Shown: positions 35,373 to 47,020, counted from the stretch's first letter. The stretch: 64,000 bases of DNA from Pyrus communis (GCF_963583255.1 NC_084812.1:23498959-23562958), one strand, 5' to 3'. The notes: generated from the sequence alone by a model not told the origin. Numbers and translations: made by a program.

Positions 35373-35981
35373 TGTTGGAGCAATATTAGAAAATATGAAA
35401 AATAACAATATAATTCCAATGATAATAATCATAAAGAAATTCACAACATCAATTATATATGAGATTAATATAAACAACTAGAGAGAAAGTTAGAATAACT
35501 GACAAATTTGGAGATTGAGGCTTGCATAAATGCAATGTCCTAAAGATAGAATTTCGCCCCTACTCATGTGCTTGTAGTTCGGTAGGCGTCCATCTCCCAA
35601 GATTCAACAATCTATAATCCGAAGTCAAAGCACTTCAATCTTAGGACTCTGGCGAACTTTATATATTCTGTACTCTTAAAACATGACTCGGAATTTGACT
35701 TACGAAGCATGAGAGAAACAAAGTGGGGAAACCCTGTTTCTCAAGAGTAAAAATTAACTCTAATTCTCTATATTTAATACCAATGGTTTCATGGGTTTAT
35801 ATAGAATCCAATTTCTACTTATTAAAGAGATGTAACTTTTCATCTATAAGTATACATCCCTTATTAGGAGAATACACCTAAACAACATAACCTTTCTAAG
35901 AAATTGGTTAACAATATTTTTCATTCAATTATTAAAATTATATATTACAATATTTCATATTATAATATATAATTTCCAACA
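35373..35981 (-). repeat. LARD LTR, right copy (609 bp)
   Basis: Begins TGTTGGAGCAATATTAG, ends TTTCCAACA; 5' LTR in element orientation. An (AT)n run at 34830-34852 lies in the interior to its left. Confidence 0.93.
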
Positions 35982-36806
35982 ATAAGCAAATGTTTCGGTA
36001 AGCTCTATTCCCTCCAAACTTTTATGTCCATATTTCATTATGCTATGTGGTGAACATTGAAATATATTTGCGTTGGTTAGGAAGTTGTTATTTTTCACAT
36101 ACTCCTGATGATCAATTTTAAATTTCTGCAGTTATAATCTAGATAGATTTGCTGGTGATGCTGAAGACGACAGTGACATGAAGTAAGAAGCGTGTTGTAA
36201 CACCCTTTAATTTGCAGAAATTAATCACTTCAACAATTTTCGATGGTTATACATGGTATACAAATTACAATCGAGTTTTTTTTTTTTTTTTTTCATACAG
36301 ATGAATGACATGACTGAATATTATTTTGACCTTGTAGCGCACTGATTGCGAGAAGAGAGGATGAAGAGCAAGCTAGGTTGATGGAAGCAGAAGAAGGGAA
36401 CGGATGGCCAGGTTGAGAAAGCAAAAGAAGCGTTAGCTGGTTCATTAGAGAGGGAGTGACCAGAAGGAATAAATTTTGCTTCACTTTGATTAGTTCTTTG
36501 GTCACACACACCAATGAAGTGGCACCGGTTTTTCTCTTACTAAAGTGTAGTTTTTGGATAACTTACCTCACTAATCAAGTATCTATTGTGGTGTTGAACA
36601 ATTTAATTTAGGTTTTGTTTTGTTTTATCACAAAATAGGATTTGGCTGTAATATTTACATGTATTTGATATAATCATTAAGTGATTGTATTAAATACATA
36701 TGTTTAATTGTATGAATTATATTTGACTATCAGATGATAATTGCATTAAAAACATGCAAGTATTGTAGTCAATCCTCACAAAAGGTCCCTCAAATTGTCA
36801 ATTAGT

Positions 36807-36932
36807 ACTACGGTCTAGTAGTATTTCTTTTTACATAAAAATGAGAGGTCTTAGATTTGAATCCAAAAAATGGCAAGTTCACAACTATTTATTCATCACG
36901 CCCTTAATGTAAATATTGTTGTAAAAAAAAAA
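36807..36932 (+). mobile_element. SINE, copy 2 (shortened)
   Basis: Starts AGTACTACGGTCTAGTAG, has a degenerate B box (AGATTTGAATCC) and a poly-A tail at 36920-36932. AATTGTC occurs just before the head and again just after the tail, a possible short remnant of the target-site duplication. Confidence 0.75.
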
Positions 36933-36939
36933 AAAATTC

Positions 36940-37950
36940 CTTGGAATTGTCCCCTCCGCATTTTAGTGCTCAATTTCGATAGCAATTATCATTGTCTTTG
37001 AACTTTACTACTGCAATTCATTGTCGTTCTTCCATTTGATTACTCAAAAAAACTGTATATGGCACGGGGATCACAAGTTTAGTTAAATGGTGCCACATAG
37101 ATAAATGATTTAGAGTGGTGATTTAAAATCAATAAAAAAAAAACAGGTTCATAGATCGGCTCCAAGCCACCCAATCCATACGACCTGCTCACTTGCTCAA
37201 TTAACACGTGCGCCCCAGCAATCTAAAACAGTGTTTGAAATTTCTCCGATACGGTCAATATTTCTGAAAAATAAAGAAAGATATGGAAACTCTTTAATCA
37301 GAAAAATGATATTTCCAAGATAGACTTCACCTCATATTGGAGAAACTCTTAAATTTCGACTAAAATCGACAGATTTTGTCGATATTACCGACATGTTCCT
37401 TAAATATCGACAAACAGCCATATGACATTTCATACAGTTTCATTTTTAAATTTTCATGTTTTTTAGTAAACTTCTATCATTTTCATCCAAGACAACCAAT
37501 ATCGATATCGAATGTCAAATCGATATTTTTACAAATTTGCATATCGATATTTCGACCGATATCGATAATTTAAGCATTGGCTATAAGAAGTATCAGACTA
37601 GGACCTTGGGCCCATTTGTCGTTCCCGCCCAGTTGCACCTTGCATACCCAGGTCGAGAAAACTAGGGGCAGTCATGCTGCACCATTACGTGCGAAGAGGA
37701 AGGAGGAAGAAGGAAAGAATTTCATACCTAAGATTTCTCTGTGAATTCTCTATAGGAAAGCCTTAATTTGAAGTAAGAAATTTGTGAGAATCCAAGCAAA
37801 AGTTGTCTCCTATTTATACTAAATCGTTGTGGGGAAATAAAAGGAAACTTTTTCTTTCATGGCTTGAAGACCTACCTTGTGCTGGGAAAAAAAAAAAAAG
37901 TCCTATTCAATTACGAAATACTTCTCATTTTGTTTTTTACTTTTTGTTTT
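36940..37950. other. Non-coding interval
   Basis: It contains a patch rich in ATCGATATCGA-type words (37360-37570), a simple-sequence composition that creates spurious open frames (37376-37665), and short A-runs. No gene recognised. Confidence 0.45.
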
Positions 37951-37954
37951 TTAG

Positions 37955-38113
37955 AACAAATGATATTATCTACATTAAGGGGTGGGGGAGTGAGTTAAGC
38001 CTCACAATGAGCTAACTATAATGTGGTTCAAATTCATCTTTGGTGAGAATCAATCCTAAGACGTCTCACTTACAAGTGAAGACGAATACCACTAGACCGT
38101 AGTACTAAGTGAC
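37955..38113 (-). mobile_element. SINE, copy 3 (minus strand)
   Basis: Reverse-complement relative of copy 1: plus strand ends in ACTAGACCGTAGTACTAAGT (the inverted A-box head) and contains GAGAATCAATCCTAAGAC (inverted B-box region). The T-rich stretch at about 37925-37951 is the inverted poly-A tail. Confidence 0.8.
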
Positions 38114-38269
38114 CCTTTTGTTTCCTACTTAAACACAAACAAATGTGGCAGCATTTGTGGAGATACAAATTAACCACATCGAATAGGAGAATGACACATG
38201 GACAATATGCTAAATATGCTGATTTTACTCTTCATGTCGTGAGTAGACCACAATTTATTTAAAAGGGAG

Positions 38270-38730
38270 AAGACGTAGTCTATCCTAAGGTAATGGGCCA
38301 CCAATAGACCATGAACTCTCTAGGCCGCCCATGATACGAGTCATGGGCTCTCCGGGTCACCCATGATATATATCACGTGTAAAGAGGGCTGCCCATAATA
38401 GGTTTTGTCGTTGGGCCATACCCGGTCCAATGGCGACAAGACACCGACTCAGCAGAGTCTCCCCTTGAGTGTCCGGCTTAATTGCACTTTTACCATGGGG
38501 ACCTTCAAGACTACTAGCTGGTTGCGAAAATTGGCTTGCATCATCAAAGATTACCTAGTATAATCTACAACCTCCCCTCCCAACTGCCTACTAGGGTTTA
38601 GTCTCTATAAACAGCCAGATGAAACAATAATCATCACTTACTACTCAAAACTCTCTCAATTTCTCTTTTTACTCTATTATTATTCTGACTTAGACATCGT
38701 AGACATTTTTGGCAGACACCGTCCCTTTTT
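38270..38730 (+). repeat. Ty3/Gypsy LTR fragment
   Basis: TATA-like CTCTATAAACAGCC at about 38605, followed by a C/T-rich transcribed part, then TATTCTGACTTAGACATCGT, AGAC and GGCAGACACCGTCCC. That order (ACTGACTTAGGCATCGGAG, then GGCAGGCACC) is the typical 3' part of plant Gypsy LTRs. No partner LTR or coding region was found in the window. Confidence 0.5.
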
Positions 38731-38797
38731 TCAAGTGTAGTAATAGACTGTCAGCACCAAAATATGAATAAAGCTTTTCTAATCCAATGCATAGGAG

Positions 38798-38801
<4 letters not shown>

Positions 38802-38842
<41 letters not shown>
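38802..38842. repeat. (TG)n microsatellite
   Basis: About 20 uninterrupted TG units. It gives rise to a spurious His/Thr-rich open frame on the minus strand. Confidence 0.95.
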
Positions 38843-38845
<3 letters not shown>

Positions 38846-38849
38846 GGGT

Positions 38850-41800
38850 TGTGTTGGTGGGATGTTCTCGAAGAGATATGCTCTAATTTTGAAGATAGCT
38901 TCTATCCTATAGTGATATACACAAACAAATACATTACATACTACTAAAAACACAGTAGGAATTGTGTGGAAAGCCAAATTCATGCATACGCAATAGATCA
39001 AATTACTCATTTCAATGAATAAATGGGTTTGTCATCTTAGCCTAGAAACCTTGTACAAGGAGAGAAACGGATGAGAAAGGCCTGCATTTCTGACAAATAT
39101 GGCATCATTTGCTTGCAAGTTGGCTTTTGGGGTAGAGACAATCACAATCCACTTTTATAAAGAAGAAAAAATGAGACGTGTGGGATCAAATTAATTCATC
39201 ACGAGAAGAAGCTTGCTAGCTAGTACCTACCATACCATACCATTTTTTTTAATAGAAAGGATACAACATGCTGCCTCTTATGCTTGGCCATGTGAAATCG
39301 TTCATTCCAACTCAAACTTTCTCTGCCTTTAATTATATGGAATTGAGATTTTCTCTGGATTTATGTGTTTGGAGCCTCCAGATTATATGTTCAGAGTTTC
39401 TGGAACTCTGGATCCGGAGTTTCTGGATCTTTGTGTTTGGATCTCACAAACCAAGAGATGTGGACTACTCAATTTCAATCCTTTGCTTCCATTAGCCCAT
39501 CTCTCTGACCCACCTCACACAAACAAAGGGTCTGGATCTATATCTCTCTATCTTTAACTACTTGGATCTTCGAGTCCTTTGGCTCTGGATACAGAGATCC
39601 AAAGAGGATCTCCATTAAATTATATGATCCTAGTTGATGTCTTTTTTACCTCTAGAACATGATACGATATAATTTTCATAATGCACATACAATGTCACAA
39701 CAATAGTGGAGTTATCACCAAGGCGCTAACTGTTAGAGATCAGAGTCCCATATTAGAAATATAAATAAAAACACATTATACAACTTGTATATGAAATATT
39801 CTAGCCTTAATATCACCGATTATTTTTGTTATAAAACTCCACACTTAGCGATAGGTTATCAAGAAAAGACAATATTAATGATATCAATGGAGAATCATGA
39901 TGAGCCTGAGGTCTGAAAGTTTATCACGAACAAGTTCATATTAGGTATTTAACTCATAATAAAATTATTTTTATCAATAATGTGAATTGAATTTGAGATA
40001 TCTCTCCCTAAGTGTAAACAAATATCATAATACCAAAACTAGTTGATATCATCTATTTTATTGAGTAATCAAAACAGTAGGAAAAATCCAAGGATGGCAA
40101 TTGTCCATGCATGATGCGTTATGTTTCTTTCTTTTTCTTTGGCTTTTTGGTTCTACGCACATAATTGCTGACACAAATGGATGAAATTAGTTCTCGGAAA
40201 ATTTCAAAATCAATTATATGTTACAGCTCACTGATTGGTCAATAGATGAATCGGTCAAAACTTGACTCACGTCCATTGGTAATAAGACGCGCCAATCAAA
40301 AGTTGAATTGGTCGGAAGGTATTAACCCAGTTTTTGCGTCATATTTTTATAGGGTAATGATATACATACACTTATTTTTATTTCTAATACGTTTCTTTTA
40401 ATTTTTGGTCATCTAGATTGAATGAATTATAAAAGATTAATAACAAAAAATTAATAAATATGTGTAAAAGGTAAAAATAAATGTGTGAATAGCGCTATCC
40501 TTTAAAAAATAGGATGGAAGGAAACCATAAAAAGGGATCATTTTGGGGAGCTTCATAGAAGACGTGTCAATGAAATCTAGCCTTCAACATTGGTCTATGT
40601 TATAGCTTAACGTTAGTGTTGTTATCACTTAATGGTAGTAACGTTATTATATAAATTTGGTGGCCTAACAAATATTTATTTTCCAAACATAAAGTAGTTA
40701 TTCGAAATGTTTTCAAAGCCTTTGACTAATTTAAAATCACTGTTAAAAATTTGGTGCTTATTAGTACTTAACCCTAATAACTAATACAAACTTCAAAGAG
40801 TATACTACGGATAAAATTCGGGAGGTCCTCCAATTAAAGGGACTTCAACGTAATAGACAAGCCCAGCCTGGCCAAACTTGTGGCCACAATAATGGTGGAT
40901 TTGTGGGCATGAAAAGGCTTGCAAAGCCGAAGAAACTTTATTGTTGATAACTAGAAATTCATTCGCTTCACGAACTAGCAATTAAGAGATTCTATGCAAG
41001 ACCAGGATGTGGTAGTAAAATTTTGTTGTCTTCGGATTTGACAAAATTGTACATACAAAATAAATTAACACATTTGGTTACAACCAAAGTCACGCGCCCA
41101 ATAAAACAAATTAAACATTTTTGTTTATAGCCAAAGCCAAGCACCCAATGAGAGGGGGTTTGGCTAATAAACCTCCGATCCTAGTGTAGTTTCTCTAGGA
41201 AGAGAGGGAGATTTAGGTTGGATTGCAAAGAATCAACTTACTTGAGAAGTGTGTAGAATGAAGTATTTATAGAGTATAGAGCATGTCAAATGTGTATGGT
41301 TTCTTTCCTAATAATTGTTGTACTTCACAAGTCACATTAATTTGTTGACCAACAACATCTCGGCCCCTAACTTCAAGAGCGTTGTAAATATTAAGCATCT
41401 TGTCCGATGGAAAAGCTATCATGCCATGTGTCAGTGTCTGATTGGCCAAATGGTGTTATTCATTAGTTGCAGTAGAAAAGTATCTTTAAGATGTTGAAAT
41501 ATCTTCAAAAGATGCTTGAGAATAATCCTTTGAGATATTATCAAATAAATAATAATATCTAAGAATTATCTTTAGAGAATCCTTAATTGAAATTTGATTG
41601 TGCATTCTTGAATAAAGGAATATGTGTTCATTTAGGAAAGCTTAAAGGTAGGAATTAGTTATTGATCTACCTTTAATTCCCTTACCTTATTTCCTTGACA
41701 TGGCAAGTGGAGCTTAGAGAAATTTTCTTGGTGGTTGAACTGCAACAGATATGGACCTTACCAATTTAATGAGGTTATTCTTGTCAATAGCTAATAAAAA

Positions 41801-43375
41801 TCCACATATCAGCTCTAGAACTTTATGAATTATTTTTGGGTCCACACCAGCAACATAACTAATTGAAGAATGCACCCTAGATAGGATGAACCAATAACAC
41901 ACATACATAAAATTAAAACGCTCATTTGGAGTGACTTATAAAAATCTCACCAGAGAGGCACTTATTGACAGAAATACAACCCCAACAACACAAGAACAAA
42001 ATTTTAAAAGAAACAAACTACGACGCATATAAATACTATGTAAGATCCATCCAATGATGCCTTTCACATCAACTCGAATCGAATCAGCCTAGATCGGGAT
42101 CAACATATAAATCAGGACCACCCTTAGTTTTATTATTGTGCATAGGTTGAGCCAAGGTGTACAACATTCCCAACACAATATGCGACTTGGATACCAATTA
42201 CTCAAGACAAGAGATCTTCGTTTGGTTGCTAAACCCGAAGTATAAGAAACGTCGATCGACCGAAAAATACCGGGAGGATGTAGATCTCGTAGAGATGAAG
42301 GAGATAGTTGAGATCCGGTCATGAAAGAAAAGAGGTGGAAGGAAAGGTTGAGTGGCTAGGAAGAAGGGGAGAAGGGTGCCACTGAATCGACAAATAGCAG
42401 TGAGTGTTAAATGTTTTTCCTACATTGTTTAAACCTTGGATTTTTTTTCAATTTAGTTTTATATATTACCCCCTCCAAATAAAATTTTAGCTCAACCACT
42501 ATTAGTCTTGATAACGAGATATATCTTCGAGGATCTACTTTGTGGAGCAAAAAATAATCCTAAAAATTTAGAAGTTGACACGTGGACTTTAGCTAAAAAA
42601 AAAATACAAGACTTGTCTCATTAAATGGGACGGCACATTTATATTCTCACACACAACTTAGCATTCCTGGAAGTGCAGGCATTGGACTATGACTGCTCAA
42701 GGCTCTGCTCGTGGCATGGAAAAGTCAAAGATATTAAATATAGGATTAATTACTAAATCATATCTTTAGTACATTCTCACTTGAACACTAACTCTATCAA
42801 GTAAGGAATCCCTATCGCAATCAATTAGAGATTCTCACCATTATTCCAAGATATTATCTCCTAATTAATATCTTGAAAGTCTTTTTTCTTTGCGCATCTT
42901 ACCAATGGCACAACTTGGTTAATAAGAGGCCGCCGTGTGTAAGTCAAAACCCTACACCATGGACGGCCACTACCTCTTATTAATACCCTCATCACCTCCA
43001 AATTTTGGTAAGCTGCTACGCAGACAAGCCCTAAACACTCACTCATTTCAGAGAAATTAACTTGGGCATCGTGAAGCTTTGGTCTTTGATCAAATGTGTT
43101 GAATGTTTTGTAAGTACAAATTCGTCAAGACTGAAGACGGCATATTTTTGCTATCACACATTTGTTTTTATATGGGCTAATGTGTAAGCCACATGTGTAC
43201 CATATTGACAAAAGACAACTCATCAATTTAATAGAGACTTAGATATTCAAAGACATGAAAGATGTAAGTACAATTCCAAAACTTCAGGGTGCAAGGAGGA
43301 AAAATTAAAACATCATTACCTGTGTTTGAAAATAACTCCAAACATAAAAGGAATGTAGTTAACTTTCTTAATACT
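38850..43375. other. Non-coding interval
   Basis: No exon chain or RNA gene seen. It contains a probable small MITE at 40350-40501 (listed separately). A TATA-like minus-strand CTCTATAAATAC near 41268 suggests an unidentified LTR fragment. Open frames such as 39268-39557, 41267-41497 and 42089-42322 have no recognisable domain. Confidence 0.45.
40350..40501. mobile_element. Small MITE (about 150 bp), TIR type
   Basis: The left end AGGGTAATGATATACATACA continues into CTTATTTTTATTTC. The right end, read inward, is AGGATAGCGCTATTCACACA followed by TTTATTTTTAC, so the ends form an imperfect inverted repeat of about 35 bases. A clear target-site duplication was not established. Confidence 0.5.
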
Positions 43376-43391
43376 ATTAAGATAGAGAGAG

Positions 43392-43555
43392 CTACCTAGT
43401 ATTATGATCTAATAATATGTCTCTTTATAAGTGAGATGTCTTATGTTCGATTCTCGTCAAAGGCAAATTTAAACAACATTATTGCTAGCTCATTGTAAGG
43501 CTTAACCCAGTCTCACATGACATTAGTGTAGATAATATTGTTTGTTAAAAAAAAA
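43392..43555 (+). mobile_element. SINE, copy 4
   Basis: Head CTAGTATTATGATCTAATAA, B box ATGTTCGATTCTCG, body like copy 1 and a poly-A tail. Flanked by AAGATAGAGAGAG (left, 43379-43391) and AAGATAAAGAGAG (right), a 13-bp duplication with one mismatch. Confidence 0.85.
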
Positions 43556-43689
43556 AGATAAAGAGAGATTGAGATTTGAGAACACACTTACTTTCTTTTG
43601 GTTTGGACACTTATCTTGAAAGAAAAAAAAAAGAAAAGGATGTTAACTTTTTTAACATACGCTTTTTTCTGCTAAACAATTTTTAAAAT

Positions 43690-44820
43690 GGAGTTTTAAC
43701 TAAAAATTCGTTGTACTGATCACTTTAAAGAAAAACTACATTTTTACACTAAAAAATCAATCATGGTACTATTCATTTTACCCTTTATTTTGTTCTTATC
43801 ATTAAAACTCGGGGCGTTTGTTTGCCCTCACTAACTTGGACTAGACTGGACTGGACTAGCTATTAGTCCAATACTGTGTTTGTTCCATGTTGGGACTAAC
43901 ATTAATGAGACTAAAGGGGACTAGCATGGACAAAACCCTTCACTAAGAGGTCTTAGTGAGACCCCCCAATAACCATGGGACTAGCTAAGACTATCCTCTA
44001 TTTCTCGTCCTTGTCATGCTCAACGACCACTCCCGACAAACTCCTCGTCATCGCCTGTCACCTAGATTAATCATTAACTTCCCGACTCTCTTTCAGATCC
44101 ATTTCACAACCAACTTTCATGTAAAATATACCAAATTGAAGCTGGGAGTGACAAGATTACGATTTTACTTGAATCGAGGCCAAAATGTGATCGAATGTGG
44201 TCGGAAAATGGCCTGGAAGTCTCGGCCTGTTTGGGCTTCTTCAAATCCATGACAAATTCGAGCATGCAAAGCTAAGATCTCGGTCCAGGGATGGTGATGA
44301 ATTTTTTGGCGGTGCTAACTTCATCCAATTTAATGAGGGTTGGCCAAAAAACACATCGGGAAACCTGCAACTCGTCGGGAAAATTGGAGCCGTGAGGTTC
44401 CGTTCGAACAACGCATAACTAGAGAGGGAGGGAGGACAGAGAAATAGAGACTGGAATCAATAAGGAGTTTGACCAGGAATGAGAAAGAGACATGAATTGA
44501 GAGGTCTGAGAGGAAAAAAAGAGGGAGAAGGTGGGACGATGAGAGAAGAGGAAAAGAGTGGGACGGAAATGGTAGGAAAAGATGGAGAAAAAGATAAGAT
44601 CATAATAAAATATTAATAATTTATATATTAAATAAAATAATATTAGAATTTGTTATTATCCATCTTCTTAGTCCAATACTGCACCAAACGCTTCACTAAG
44701 TTAGTCCAGTTTAGTCTAGTCTAAGCCAGTCCAGCTTAGTCCTTGAAGCTAATCCAGTCCGAGATAGTCCGGCGCAACAAACGCCCCCAAAGTTTTTAAG
44801 TTATTTTCATTAGTTTTCTT
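43690..44820. mobile_element. MULE-type MITE (153 bp) interrupted by another element; 10-bp TSD
   Basis: The parts 43690-43810 (121 bp) and 44789-44820 (32 bp) together make the same 153-bp element as the intact copy at 60336-60488 (both start GGAGTTTTAAC and end near ATTAGTTTTCTT/ATTAATTTTCCT). The flanks 43680-43689 and 44821-44830 both read TTTTTAAAAT. A 9-10 bp duplication fits Mutator-type insertion. The body contains the motif GGTACTATTCA. Confidence 0.88.
43811..44788. mobile_element. Non-autonomous TIR element (978 bp) nested in the MITE
   Basis: Left end GGGGCGTTTGTTTGCCC, right end read inward GGGGGCGTTTGTTGCGCC, followed in each arm by repeats of a GGACTAGACTGGACT-like word (43850-43875 and, inverted, 44700-44765). 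The interior (44016-44418) has short open frames without recognisable domains. The insertion point is exactly known because the uninterrupted copy exists at 60336-60488. No target-site duplication longer than 1 bp is evident (3 bp, CTC/CCC, would need a mismatch), so the superfamily is uncertain. Confidence 0.75.
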
Positions 44821-44830
44821 TTTTTAAAAT

Positions 44831-45981
44831 ACCAACGAAAAAATAGAATAATAGTGGAATATTAACGTTCCATTTTTCATTGCAGACATTGGCGTACGCA
44901 CGTTGATAGTGGAACGTTAGATATGTTTTTACTAACTCAAGCATGAGCATGGCACACCATCTAATGCACTGTGTTGATTCATAAAATTGGGTTGATCTTA
45001 GATTAACTAAATCCGAATGTAAATCACACATACGTATTATAACACAACGATATGTCGTGATTCGCCTCAAGTTGAGGCTATGTCCACATTGGAGTAAACC
45101 ACAATATATTGTTATGTTCTTATGCGTATGAGTGATTTACGGTCGAATTTAGTTGGTGCAAGATCGATCCAATTTTATGCATCAACAAACTCCAATTTCC
45201 AAAGTTGAATTTTTCATCTAGCCAAATTTGTAAAATTAAATAAAAGAAAAACATGACTATAATAAATTTGTAAAACTAAATAAAGCATAGTTGAAATACA
45301 TCCACATAAGGAAAGTATCTAGCCAAATTCAAAAAAGAAAAAGCAATTGTTCATATATGGCACCCGTGGTTGGCATGCCTGATAGCTACATATCCACAAA
45401 TATAAATTTCCATGTGCCTTTTCCCAATTGGTGCAATCCCATAAAATATAATTTCTTTTTTATAAATTAGTCTCACAAATAATTTGGAGAAATGATAACC
45501 ACACATTTTTATTTTCTCTATACATGTATATGTTTAATCTTATATTTTTTTTGTGTATTTATCGTCCATTAGCGAGGTTATTGGTTATTATTTGATGTGA
45601 TTACCATGGTGGAAAATAAACGCTAGGCCCATAGCAATTCAGTTTTTCTTCACCCACCCTCACAACTAAGTTAACCTCAAGTGCTTTGTTTTACATTACC
45701 TCATGATAACTTTGAAATACTTAGTTTAAAAAATATTAGAATGAAAAAACTCATAATTATTATTATTATTATTATTATTTTGTAATTTAACAATGAGAAG
45801 AGCTATATCTACATATTTTAGGCAAACGATGAGATAATTTACATTAAATTCATATAAACTATGGAGAGGTCACTACAAAAAAACTATGTTTTTCAAGCTT
45901 TTAAATTTGATTTACATTACCCTCATGATACCTTTGAAATACTTAAGTAGTTTACAAAATATTTGAAAAAACCCATAATTA

Positions 45982-46015
<34 letters not shown>

Positions 46016-46630
46016 TTTTTTGGCAATTTAACAACAAGAGGAGCTACATCTACATTTTTTTGGGCAAACAATAAGATAATTTACACGAAATTTATTTGAA
46101 CTATGGAGAGAGGGAATTGAACACAAGAACTTAGATGAAAAAACAATTACTCTTAACCAACTGAATTACAATCCACTTGTGTTATATCTATAGTTTGAGA
46201 TTATAAACCATAACTATATATGTATATATTTATAGGCTTCATGATGTTTTCGTATAAAGAGAATAACAAGAAATGTTCCATGATCAATAAACTCATTACC
46301 AATTTACACTGAGGATCACACTAGGAAGTGTAAGACTATGCTTTGAGTCATTCAAACAATGTGAGTCAAACTCAAATTCCATTTGCGAAGAAATAAAAAA
46401 CAAAAATAACACAAGTGAAAGAAATTAATCAAGATAAATGATAACTACATATAATTTTTCTCCCTCCACACACTGCTCTTTAATTCAAGTCATCAAATTG
46501 TATAAATCAAACACAAATAACAAAAATAATTAAACAAAAAGATATAAATTAGAAAGAAAAAAAAAGGTTTGATTATCATTTTCATTAATCAAAACGGGAC
46601 CAAAAATAGAAAATATTATTCGGTTACTCA
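44831..46630. other. Non-coding interval
   Basis: AT-rich. (ATT)n run near 45755-45780, long T-rich tract at 45984-46020, and fragments like the MITE at 40350-40501 near 45490-45560. No gene recognised. Confidence 0.45.
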
Positions 46631-46639
46631 AAAAAATAC

Positions 46640-47020
46640 AATGTTTGGCTACTCAAGGATGACGGGATGATTAGGAACTCTTACTCAAAACTCTTCATGT
46701 TCGAATCACAGAGTTTTGTGTTTATGATTATAACTCGTTCATATTATAAATCATTATGTAAATATCATCTCTACAAAAGATGAATTAAAATTATTGTTTA
46801 GTCAATCTATTGTAGCAAATACATAGATGGTTCATAATGTTTATATTAATTTCGTTCATCTATTTTTATACAGTTCAAAGACTAAACAACCTTAGTTTTA
46901 GTTGATTTTTTGCAGAAGCTATACTTATAGAGTGATTTATAATGTGAACGGTTATGATCATATGCACAAAGTTTTGTGAATCGGCAACGTATAATTTTGA
47001 GTAGGAACTCCAAATCAATT
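46640..47020. mobile_element. Foldback (long-TIR) MITE, copy 2
   Basis: Shares both arms with 52316-52725: GGCTACTCAAGGATGA, AGGAACTCTTACTCAAAACT, AATCACAGAGTTTTGTGTTT, ATTATAAATCA and CAATCTATTGTAGCAAATAC in the left half. The right half is the inverse (TTTTAGTTGATTTTTTGCAG, GTGATTTATAATGTGAACGG, TTTTGAGTAGGAACT). The outer ends are less clear than in the 52.3-kb copy. Confidence 0.65.

Larger units (their letters stand above)
31997..35981 (-). mobile_element. Non-coding LTR retrotransposon (LARD-like), 3985 bp, 5-bp TSD ATAAG
   Basis: Two 609-bp LTRs (31997-32605 and 35373-35981), both TGTTGG...CCAACA, flank a 2767-bp interior without any recognisable gag or pol. The flanks 31992-31996 and 35982-35986 are both ATAAG. 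Orientation: the plus-strand sequence just inside the left LTR, ATCCCCCACATG, is a polypurine tract when read on the minus strand (CATGTGGGGGAT). Each LTR has a minus-strand TATA-like TTCTATATAAACCC. The primer-binding side (just left of 35373) does not match the usual initiator-Met sequence. LTRs are the same length and differ at about 20-25 positions (roughly 4 %), so the insertion is not recent. It sits inside an SPT2 exon (after RDV). Confidence 0.93.
29345..36431 (+). pseudogene. SPT2-like chromatin protein pseudogene, copy B (middle and 3' exons), split by two transposons
   Basis: Exon pieces: from 29424 DKKSSGSTSSGSKS and DGQKPK; RDY-SQIFSNDAERPAPAKDC near 29630-29690; SKQPLESNGRK with an in-frame TAG near 29887; then MSASTTERQTSASGAKNS and LHKPLPPKLQSSVSKQHL up to 30078. 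After the hAT and SINE-like sequence: KKRRCSDDEYDREAGNVRDV at 31925-31993. After the LTR element: SKQMFR to 35998 with a GTAAGC donor; YNLDRFAGDAEDDSDM at 36130-36180; ALIARREDEEQARLMEAE at 36338-36395; a 1-base frameshift; then RERMARLRKQKKR and stop TAG near 36431. The sequence matches the C-terminal half of plant SPT2 (MFG-Y-N-RF, DDSDM, ARKEDEEQLRL, basic C-terminus). The 5' half is absent. Copy A carries the overlapping middle exon. Confidence 0.72.

Noticed and set aside
38690..39010. 106-residue open frame with a His/Thr repeat
   Set aside because: The repeat is a (TG)n microsatellite read in frame.
44016..44418. Open frames inside the nested TIR element
   Set aside because: No transposase motifs, no splice structure; likely chance in a non-autonomous element.
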